DNA of 5,119 nucleotides from Pseudomonadota bacterium. GTDB taxonomy: Bacteria > Pseudomonadota > Alphaproteobacteria > Rhizobiales > Hyphomicrobiaceae. How positions within the stretch are numbered: the stretch's first letter is position 1; each line of letters opens with the position of its first letter. The stretch is taken from positions 1 through 5,119 of the forward strand of contig JAEZBU010000225.1 in NCBI GenBank assembly GCA_023426855.1, written 5' to 3'. The translations under genes were made by a program, and so were the position numbers. Under the pieces are notes generated by a model. The model was not told the DNA's origin. It searched no databases and saw only the letters and a program-made list of their open reading frames with translations. Shown here piece by piece: positions 1-5,119 of the stretch.

Positions 1-1601
1 GGCTCCCAGTCGTGCGTGATGAGATGCGGATAATTGTCCCCGACGATGCGCGCGTTGGCGGTGCCGATCGCGCCCTGCGGCGGGTCAACTTCTTGCGGCA
101 ACTCGTCGAACGGAATGGTGCCTTGCCAGTCGTAGGTTGCATCCCAGCCCGGCACCGGCGCGCGCCCGGCGATGCGGTTGGCGGGATTGCGCACCGGAAT
201 ACGACCCGGCGCGATCATGCCGATGTGGCCTTCCGTATCCGCGACAACGATCGCCTGCATGGGTACGACATACGCACGCGAACGTTCGATGTAGGCCTGC
301 ACGTTGCGCACGTTCACGTCGAAGAAGCCGGCAGTGATGGTCGCATCGTCATCGCTGAGCGCCGTCCACTGCAGCGCGGCGACATGGCGAGGCCCGAGGA
401 TCTGCCCCAGGTTTCTGAAACTGGACGGCAGAACCGGGCCATGCCGCGTGCGCAACCGATGCGTGACGCGGGTGTCGCCGCCGCGCAGCCGGAAGGTCAT
501 GTCCTCCACCTCGAATGGCCGCCAGCCATCCGGCGTCAGGTATTGCGTCGGGTTGTCAGGATTGATGCGCTCGATGAACAGATCCTGCACATCGGCTTCG
601 GCGTTGGTGAAGCCCCAGGCCAGCGTATCGCCGCGTCCGAGCACGATGATCGGCGTGCCGGGCAGGCTGGCGCCGATCACATTGGCGGGGCCTTCCGCGG
701 GATCTTCGAGGCCGAGATGCGCCAGATACCAGATGGACGGCGCCGACAACCGCAAATGCGGGTCGTTGGCGAGCAGCGGATGTCCGGACTTGGTGCGCTC
801 TCCTGATACCACCCAGTTGTTCGATGCACCGGAATCGAGCAGCGCATCGATCTGCGCGGTTTCCTGATTTTCAGTCGGCGACGCACTCAACCGTTGCAGC
901 GGGTAAAGCTGGCGAAGATCCGGCAGAGGACCTTCGCGATCACCATCCGTTGACGGCATGATGTCCAGGATTTCATCTGGCGACAGGCCATACGCTGCCA
1001 GTGTCAGCCGCTGGATTTCCGCATTGAGATTGCCGCTGAGATTGAGCGCCATTATCTTGGCGACGGCGAGACTGTCCGTCGCAGTCCACGGCTCCGGCGC
1101 GTGGCGGAACAGCAGAAACTCGGGCGGCAGACGGGTTTCCAGCAATCCCGTCCGGCGATTGATGAAGGCGTTGACGCCCTCGGCGTAGGCCGTCAGCAAC
1201 GTTTGCGCGCGTTCCGACAGCTTCGGTGCGGCACGCCCGGCATGGCCGTAGAGATCGAGCGTGCGCATCAGGATATCGCCGTCGAGCGTCCGTTCGCCGA
1301 AGATCTCCGACAACCGTCCCTGCGCTGTGCGGCGGATCATCTCCATCTGCCACAAGCGGTCCTGCGCGTGCGCGAAGCCGAGACCGCGATAGAGATCGGC
1401 AACGCTGTTCGCGAAAATGTGCGGCACGGCGTTGGCGTCGCGAATGATGGTTCCCGGCCTTGCCAAGCCCTGCACGGTGATCGCACCGCTGAGCGGCGGC
1501 ACGGTCGCGTAAGCCACTGCCGCCACCAGTGCGGCAGTGGCAGTGACGATCGCAACAAGCCCGGCGAGACTTCGCCGGACCCAGATCCGGGCTCTGGTCA
1601 T
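1..1601 (-). CDS. Penicillin acylase family protein (S45 Ntn-hydrolase precursor), C-terminus cut by window edge
   Basis: My translation of the minus strand from the ATG at 1601 stays open for 533 codons and runs off the left edge. An N-terminal arginine-rich stretch (RRSL at residues 9-12) precedes a hydrophobic segment at about 12-32, so the protein is probably exported or membrane-anchored. The acylase alpha region follows, with RDANAVPHIFA (54-64) and GFAHAQDRLWQMEM (75-88), then GRLSEIFG (95-102). The hallmark is GASNNWVVSG, with Ser260 as predicted N-terminal nucleophile of the beta chain after autocleavage at Ala259-Ser260, followed by ANDPHL. Asn516 in GTANAR is a candidate oxyanion-hole residue by family analogy. 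Family members are usually near 800 residues, so roughly a third is missing. They hydrolyse amide bonds of penicillins, acyl-homoserine lactones or other N-acyl compounds; the substrate cannot be read here. An in-frame TGA lies seven codons upstream and AGGA sits 6 bases before the ATG, which fixes the start. The SDR gene lies 110 bases upstream on the same strand. Confidence 0.93.
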   Translation of the reverse strand, partial: MTRARIWVRRSLAGLVAIVTATAALVAAVAYATVPPLSGAITVQGLARPGTIIRDANAVPHIFANSVADLYRGLGFAHAQDRLWQMEMIRRTAQGRLSEIFGERTLDGDILMRTLDLYGHAGRAAPKLSERAQTLLTAYAEGVNAFINRRTGLLETRLPPEFLLFRHAPEPWTATDSLAVAKIMALNLSGNLNAEIQRLTLAAYGLSPDEILDIMPSTDGDREGPLPDLRQLYPLQRLSASPTENQETAQIDALLDSGASNNWVVSGERTKSGHPLLANDPHLRLSAPSIWYLAHLGLEDPAEGPANVIGASLPGTPIIVLGRGDTLAWGFTNAEADVQDLFIERINPDNPTQYLTPDGWRPFEVEDMTFRLRGGDTRVTHRLRTRHGPVLPSSFRNLGQILGPRHVAALQWTALSDDDATITAGFFDVNVRNVQAYIERSRAYVVPMQAIVVADTEGHIGMIAPGRIPVRNPANRIAGRAPVPGWDATYDWQGTIPFDELPQEVDPPQGAIGTANARIVGDNYPHLITHDWE

Positions 1602-1711
1602 GGGCGATCCTGGAAGCGTTCACGACGGCACGCACGGAAACTCATGCGTGCTGATAGCCATAGGTAACGCAGCAGTGGCCGTACCGCTCCAAGCTCAGGC
1701 TTAACAATGTG

Positions 1712-2458
1712 TCAGCGGCCGCCGCCCACATTGAGCAGCGCACCGGTGGTGTAGGATGCCTTGTCCGACAGCAGCCAGATCACCGCCTCCGCTACTTCGC
1801 TGGCGCGGCCCGCACGGCCGATCGGAACTGTCGGCCCAAGCGTCTTCAGGCGATCCTTGACGCCCATGCCATCGTGAATCTCCGTTGCGATCAGGCCCGG
1901 ACGCACAGCATTAACGCGAATACCCTCTGGTGCGAGGTCGGTGGACAGGCCGTGCGTGAACGTATCGATCGCGCCCTTGGATGCGGCATAAGCGAGCTGT
2001 CCGTTGTGACCGCCGATATAGGCCGCAGCCGAGGACATATTGACGATGGCGCCGCCCTTGCCTCCAGATTTGGTCGACATGCGCTTGACGGCTTCGCGAG
2101 CACACAGGAACTGGCTTGTGATGTTGATGCGCCAGAGGTCGTCGAGTTCCTGGGCCGTGAATTCGGTGATCGGCCGCACTTTCAGCACGATACCAGCGTT
2201 GTTGAACAGTGCCGTGACAGGGCCGAGTTCCTTGTCGACTGTCTCGAACAGCCGCATCACGTCCGCTTCGACGCTGGCATCCGCCTGCACGGCGATCGCG
2301 CGGCCGCCGGCGCTCTCGATCTCCTTGACCACGCTTTGCGCGCGATCCGGGCTCTGATTGTAGTTTACTGCGACTTTGTAGCCGTGTTTTGCACCCAGGA
2401 TCGCGGTTTCTGCGCCGATCCCACGGCTGCCACCTGTGACAACGAGTACACCAGTCAT
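1712..2458 (-). CDS. Classical short-chain dehydrogenase/reductase (SDR family oxidoreductase)
   Basis: This is a complete 248-residue protein, the normal length for a classical SDR with a single Rossmann domain. The cofactor motif TGGSRGIG is at residues 8-15 and the structural NNAG at 86-89. The catalytic set is Asn112, Ser143 (or Ser142), Tyr157 and Lys161 (YAASK), followed by RPG at 186-188 after the active site. Arg12 in the glycine motif and no acidic residue at the end of beta-strand 2 (VNYN, 31-34) suggest a preference for NADP(H); this is inference. It should be a soluble cytoplasmic carbonyl/alcohol oxidoreductase, probably tetrameric as is common in this family. It resembles FabG and sugar-dehydrogenase types, but the substrate cannot be assigned and it need not be the housekeeping FabG, since no fatty-acid genes are adjacent. 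The start is supported by AGGGG five bases before the ATG. It is divergent from opgD and could be co-transcribed with the acylase downstream. Confidence 0.95.
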   Translation of the reverse strand: MTGVLVVTGGSRGIGAETAILGAKHGYKVAVNYNQSPDRAQSVVKEIESAGGRAIAVQADASVEADVMRLFETVDKELGPVTALFNNAGIVLKVRPITEFTAQELDDLWRINITSQFLCAREAVKRMSTKSGGKGGAIVNMSSAAAYIGGHNGQLAYAASKGAIDTFTHGLSTDLAPEGIRVNAVRPGLIATEIHDGMGVKDRLKTLGPTVPIGRAGRASEVAEAVIWLLSDKASYTTGALLNVGGGR

Positions 2459-2469
2459 TCCTGCCCCTA

Positions 2470-2496
2470 TCCCGGCCGGGACCCCAAGCCTGGGGT
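2470..2496 (-). promoter_or_regulatory. Palindrome plus short hairpin in the SDR leader
   Basis: A 12-base perfect palindrome (TCCCGGCCGGGA, 2470-2481) is followed by a six-base-pair stem ACCCCA/TGGGGT with a four-base loop (2481-2496). In the leftward transcript both lie about 12 to 38 bases upstream of the SDR start codon and close to its AGGGG ribosome binding site. They could affect translation or be an operator. No run of T follows that would make a good terminator. The structures are directly visible; the function is speculative. Confidence 0.3.
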
Positions 2497-2513
2497 GTTT
2501 ACCGCGCCGAACG

Positions 2514-2585
2514 TTTGTTGTTGCTCATGGAGTGACCAGAATAGCCCAAGATTGGCCAATGGCAGAAGGTTGTTTGTTGTCGCTC
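2514..2585. repeat. Direct repeat pair flanking a ten-base palindrome (candidate operator)
   Basis: TTTGTTGTTGCTC at 2514-2526 recurs as TTTGTTGTCGCTC at 2573-2585. The copies match at 12 of 13 bases and are offset by 59 bases. The perfect palindrome ATTGGCCAAT (2551-2560) lies between them. The position in a divergent intergenic region fits binding sites for a regulator, but short T/G-rich repeats can arise by chance. Confidence 0.3.
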
Positions 2586-2681
2586 GGGTACGGCCTGCGG
2601 GATGCTGTCGCGTTGCCACAAGAATGCCGCGGGATCAGCGTTAGGACTTCCGCTTCACGTCAGGGATCACGGAACTCAAGC

Positions 2682-4316
2682 ATGGCAATGGGCAAGACAG
2701 ATGGGCCTGCACGGATGAACAGGCGAGAGGTCGTCGTCGGCGCGGGTGGCGCAATGGCGGCGGCTCTGGTGGCGGGCGTGATAGGTTCGCCGGCCCGCGC
2801 CGCATCGGCCCTATCTTACGGTCCTGCACAGGCATTCTCGTTTGAGGCGCTGAAACGGCAGGCACGCGACCTGGCAGCCAAGCCCTATGCGCCGCCGCCC
2901 CGCCCGATGCCCGAGGTGGTACAGCAGATCGACTACGCCGCTCACGGCATGCTGCGTTACAAGCCGGATTATGCGCTGTTCGCGGACGGTCCCGGCCAGT
3001 TCCCCGTTACGTTCTTCCATCTCGGCCAGTACTTCCAGAAAAGCATCCGCATGCATGTCGTCGCCGACGGTCAGGCGCGCGAAATCGTCTACAAGCCGGA
3101 TTACTTCGAGATGCCGGCCGACTCGGTTGCCCGCAAGCTGCCGGAAACGGCAGGGTTTGCCGGATTCCGCTTCCAGGAAAGCCGCAATGGCCATCCCGAC
3201 AGGTTGGGCAAGGAAAAGCTCGACTGGAAGAAGAACGACTGGGTGGCATTCCTCGGCGCGTCCTACCTCCGCGCCATCGGCGGTGACTACCAGTACGGCA
3301 TTTCTGCGCGCGGTGTGGCCATCGATCCGGCCGTCGCCGGTGTCATCGAGGACTTCCCGGACTTCACGCACTTCTACATTGAGACGCCGACGGACGGCTC
3401 CAATGAGGTCATCGTCAACGCGCTACTCGACGGCGAAAGCATCACCGGCGCTTTCCGCTTCGTCATGCGCCGCGACCGCGCCGTCACCATGGACATTCAG
3501 TCCGAACTGCACCTGCGCCGCGATGTCAGCCGACTGTGCATCGCACCGCTGACCTCGATGTATTGGTATTCGGAGAAGTTCAAGCAGTCAGGTGTCGACT
3601 GGCGCCCGGAAGTGCATGATTCCGACGGACTTTCGTTGTGGACGGGTGGTGGCGAGCGCATCTGGCGTCCGCTCAATAATCCACCACAGACGGTGACGTC
3701 GGCGTTCGGTGACGACAATCCGCGCGGTTTCGGCCTGATGCAGCGCGACCGCAATTTTGATCATTACCAGGATGGCGTCGCCTACGAGCGGCGGCCGAGC
3801 CTGTGGGTGGAGCCCGTCGGTGGCTGGGGCAGAGGCAGCGTCCAACTCATCGAGATTCCAACCGACGACGAGATCCACGACAACATCGTCGCCGCCTGGG
3901 TGCCGGCAGAAGCCGCCAAAGCGGGTCAGTCCTACGCCTTCAACTACCGTCTGTTCTGGCAGGCCGACGAACCCAATCCGCCGCCCCTCGCGCGCACCAC
4001 GGCGCTGCGTATCGGCCGTGGCGGTGAGCCGGGCAAGCCGCGCCCCGATGGCGTGCGCAAGTTCATCGTCGAGTTCGGCGGCGGGGATCTGGATAAGCTG
4101 CCAACGGGCACCCTGCCGGAAGCCGTGCTGACGGTATCGCGCGGCGAGACCTCGCAGATCTTCACTGAGGCCATCCCGAACGACATCCCGGGCCACTGGC
4201 GCGCGCAATTCGACCTGACCGTGGCGGATAAAACCCCTGTCGAAATCCGGCTTTACCTGCGCCTCGGCGACAAGGCGCTGTCGGAGACTCTGCTGTACCA
4301 GTTCCATCCGTTCTAG
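2682..4316 (+). CDS. opgD: Tat-exported periplasmic glucan protein, OpgD-like (MdoG/OpgG/OpgD family, GH186)
   Basis: This is a complete 544-residue protein, close to E. coli OpgD (about 550). A twin-arginine signal follows Met12: NRREVVVGA (13-21), a hydrophobic stretch, then PARA with likely cleavage after Ala40. OpgD uses Tat whereas OpgG normally uses Sec, which favours OpgD. Family motifs run the whole length: FLGASY (190-195), YGISARG (205-211), APLTSM (288-293), RPEVHDSDG (308-316), PRGFGLMQRDR (347-357), RRPSLWVEP (370-378) and DNIVAAWVP (400-408). Family members shape osmoregulated periplasmic glucans; E. coli OpgG/OpgD have been described as beta-1,2-glucanases (GH186). Conserved acidic residues visible include Asp313, Asp315, Asp356 and Asp400; I cannot say which are catalytic. 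GGAA seven bases before ATG 2682 supports this start; ATG 2715 is an alternative that leaves the Tat signal whole. Reading upstream to 2436 would overlap the SDR gene. No opgH is adjacent. The TAG stop overlaps the first palindrome downstream. Confidence 0.95.
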   Translation: MAMGKTDGPARMNRREVVVGAGGAMAAALVAGVIGSPARAASALSYGPAQAFSFEALKRQARDLAAKPYAPPPRPMPEVVQQIDYAAHGMLRYKPDYALFADGPGQFPVTFFHLGQYFQKSIRMHVVADGQAREIVYKPDYFEMPADSVARKLPETAGFAGFRFQESRNGHPDRLGKEKLDWKKNDWVAFLGASYLRAIGGDYQYGISARGVAIDPAVAGVIEDFPDFTHFYIETPTDGSNEVIVNALLDGESITGAFRFVMRRDRAVTMDIQSELHLRRDVSRLCIAPLTSMYWYSEKFKQSGVDWRPEVHDSDGLSLWTGGGERIWRPLNNPPQTVTSAFGDDNPRGFGLMQRDRNFDHYQDGVAYERRPSLWVEPVGGWGRGSVQLIEIPTDDEIHDNIVAAWVPAEAAKAGQSYAFNYRLFWQADEPNPPPLARTTALRIGRGGEPGKPRPDGVRKFIVEFGGGDLDKLPTGTLPEAVLTVSRGETSQIFTEAIPNDIPGHWRAQFDLTVADKTPVEIRLYLRLGDKALSETLLYQFHPF

Positions 4317-4386
4317 TGTGATGATCGAGAAATTCGCCGGATCAAGCGGCTTAGCTCAGAGCGAATTTCTCGATCTGAATCACACT
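4315..4386. repeat. Large imperfect palindrome 1, intergenic repeat element
   Basis: The left arm at 4315-4337 pairs with the right arm at 4361-4386. After AGTGTGAT, the right arm carries three extra bases (a bulge), and then 15 base pairs (GATCGAGAAATTCGC) are perfect. The loop is 23 bases (4338-4360). The left end lies within the opgD stop codon. In RNA this would fold into a long hairpin and might stabilise the opgD 3' end or slow transcription, but no T-run follows, so it is not a classical intrinsic terminator. It resembles the palindromic intergenic repeats common in rhizobial-type genomes; that family assignment is inference. Confidence 0.8.
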
Positions 4387-4401
4387 CGCAAATCTATGTT
4401 T

Positions 4402-4479
4402 CTAGTGTCCCTTTTGATTCCGAAGTTCGCTCGGGAACCCAGCATCGAACTCAGGCGAACTTCGGAAGCAGGACACTAG
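4402..4479. repeat. Large imperfect palindrome 2, intergenic repeat element
   Basis: The outer stem CTAGTGTCC (4402-4410) pairs perfectly with GGACACTAG (4471-4479). The inner stem TCCGAAGTTCGC (4419-4430) pairs perfectly with GCGAACTTCGGA (4455-4466). The stems are separated by an asymmetric internal loop of eight and four bases, and the terminal loop is 24 bases. Only 15 bases separate it from palindrome 1, whose design and several sequence blocks it shares. The next bases are GGCGTT, so there is no terminator T-run. Probably a dispersed repeat or a non-autonomous miniature element; mobility is not shown. Confidence 0.82.
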
Positions 4480-4499
4480 GGCGTTGCCGGCCTTGTCAT

Positions 4500-4528
4500 T
4501 TGGCATTCCGTGCCGATGCACCTAACTT
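4500..4528 (+). promoter_or_regulatory. Weak candidate sigma-70 promoter for the pirin gene
   Basis: TTGGCA (4500-4505, five of six to the -35 consensus) is followed after 17 bases by TAACTT (4523-4528, only three of six to the -10 consensus). It lies between palindrome 2 and the pirin start, where a promoter is expected if the gene is transcribed independently of opgD. The -10 match is poor, so this is only a suggestion. Confidence 0.22.
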
Positions 4529-4562
4529 ACTTCGCAGCAACATCAATCGATGCGAGGTGATC

Positions 4563-5119
4563 ATGAGCTGGATGCCCGACCAGGACCCGATCCAAGGCGA
4601 CAAGCGTTCGTGCGATGCGATCGAGCACGTCATCGTGCCGCGCGCCCGTGATCTCGGTGGTTTCGAGGTGCGCCGCGCGCTGCCCTCGGCCAAGAAGCAG
4701 ATGATCGGCCCGTTCATTTTCTTCGATCAGATGGGCCCGGCCGAGTTTCTGCTCACCAACGGCATCGACGTGCGGCCGCATCCGCATATCGGGCTGGCCA
4801 CCGTCACTTACCTGTTCGAGGGCGAGGTCTATCATCGCGACAGCCTCGGCACGTCCATGGCGATCCGCCCCGGCGCGCTCAACCTGATGAGCGCTGGGCG
4901 TGGCATCGTGCATTCCGAGCGCGAGACGGCGGAAGCCAAGCAGAAGCCGCGTAGTTTGTTTGGTATCCAGGCGTGGGCGGCGCTGCCCGCTTCGCATGAG
5001 GAAATGGCGCCGACCTTCGAACATCACGCAGCGGAAAACCTGCCGCGCATCGAAGGCGAGGGTAAGCGCGTGCGGATCATCATGGGACAGGCATACGGCC
5101 AGCGCTCGCCGGTGCAGTT
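4563..5119 (+). CDS. Pirin family protein (bicupin), C-terminus cut by window edge
   Basis: The frame from ATG 4563 is open to the right edge, giving 185 residues; pirins are usually about 230-300, so the second cupin domain is mostly missing. GAGG five bases upstream of the ATG is a good ribosome binding site. The N-terminal cupin is clear: FIFFDQMGPAEF (51-62), RPHPHIGLATVTYLFEGEV (71-89), HRDSLG (91-96), and SAGRGIVHSE (110-119). His73, His75, His117 and Glu119 match the three-His, one-Glu metal site of human pirin in order and spacing, so iron or another divalent metal is probably bound. Known pirins include a quercetin 2,3-dioxygenase (E. coli YhhW) and regulatory binding proteins such as the Serratia pirin that modulates pyruvate dehydrogenase. 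Which role applies cannot be told. The protein should be cytoplasmic, as there is no signal peptide. Confidence 0.93.
   Translation, partial: MSWMPDQDPIQGDKRSCDAIEHVIVPRARDLGGFEVRRALPSAKKQMIGPFIFFDQMGPAEFLLTNGIDVRPHPHIGLATVTYLFEGEVYHRDSLGTSMAIRPGALNLMSAGRGIVHSERETAEAKQKPRSLFGIQAWAALPASHEEMAPTFEHHAAENLPRIEGEGKRVRIIMGQAYGQRSPVQ

Larger units (their letters stand above)
2459..2681. promoter_or_regulatory. Divergent intergenic region between the SDR and opgD-like genes
   Basis: Any promoters for the leftward SDR gene and the rightward opgD-like gene should lie in these 223 bases. I see no convincing -35/-10 pair on either strand. What is visible is a GC-rich palindrome and a hairpin next to the SDR start, a 13-base near-perfect direct repeat (2514-2526 and 2573-2585), and between its copies a perfect ten-base palindrome ATTGGCCAAT (2551-2560). 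The opgD-like gene has GGAA at 2671-2674, seven bases before its ATG. The regulatory role is inferred only from position. Confidence 0.5.

Noticed and set aside
12..806. Plus-strand open frame of 264 codons opposite the acylase gene
   Set aside because: It is antisense to the acylase reading frame, which has unmistakable family motifs. Its translation is arginine-rich with no recognisable domain, as expected of a shadow frame in GC-rich DNA.
973..1635. Minus-strand open frame of 220 codons overlapping the start of the acylase
   Set aside because: It reads the same strand in a different frame from the acylase and gives an arginine- and serine-rich sequence with no motif. The frame starting at 1601 carries the family motifs.
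1709..2644. Plus-strand open frame of 311 codons across the SDR gene
   Set aside because: It is the antisense shadow of the complete SDR gene and shows no domain of its own.
2436..2681. N-terminal extension of the opgD frame to an upstream ATG
   Set aside because: It would overlap the divergent SDR coding start, adds 82 residues with no family match, and would place the Tat signal inside the protein. The ATG at 2682 has a ribosome binding site and leaves the signal near the N-terminus.
4315..4479. The paired palindromes as classical rho-independent terminators
   Set aside because: Neither stem is followed by a run of T on the strand that would matter, and the long loops and internal bulges are atypical. 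An effect on the transcript's 3' end remains possible.
4315..4479. The palindromes as a CRISPR array
   Set aside because: There are only two units, they are diverged, there is no regular unique spacer, and no cas gene is near.
4527..5027. Minus-strand open frame of 166 codons over the pirin gene
   Set aside because: It is antisense to a frame with the conserved pirin metal-binding residues and contains no recognisable motif.

Overview
This window reads as ordinary chromosomal DNA of a GC-rich Gram-negative bacterium. It most resembles an alphaproteobacterium of the Bradyrhizobium/Rhodopseudomonas/Nitrobacter group. That assignment is inferred from the protein styles, codon use and the type of intergenic palindromes, not from a marker gene. 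There are four protein genes, two of them cut by the window edges. I see no rRNA, tRNA, transposase, phage gene or CRISPR array.

Layout. The left half is on the minus strand. A penicillin acylase-family (S45, Ntn-hydrolase) precursor starts at 1601 and runs off the left edge; 533 codons are visible. Upstream of it, on the same strand and 110 bases away, is a complete classical short-chain dehydrogenase/reductase (1712-2458). A 223-base divergent intergenic region (2459-2681) separates these from the plus-strand genes. It holds several palindromes and a direct repeat, but no convincing sigma-70 promoter. On the plus strand, 2682-4316 encodes a complete periplasmic glucan protein of the MdoG/OpgG/OpgD (GH186) family. 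Its twin-arginine signal peptide makes it OpgD-like. After a 246-base gap comes the N-terminal 185 residues of a pirin-family cupin protein (4563 to the right edge).

The most notable non-coding structure lies in the opgD-pirin gap: two large imperfect palindromes in tandem (4315-4386 and 4402-4479). They share the same start (TTCTAGTGT), the same inner stem end (TTCGC/GCGAA), similar 23-24 base loops and a common CTCAG at the loop's end. They look like two diverged copies of one dispersed intergenic repeat family, and the first overlaps the opgD stop codon.

The genes do not form an obvious single pathway. The acylase and SDR could be co-transcribed. The opgD-like gene stands alone, with no opgH glucosyltransferase beside it in the window. 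The pirin gene probably has its own promoter. I found no evidence of a new multi-gene system; the paired palindromes and the orphan OpgD-type enzyme deserve the follow-up.
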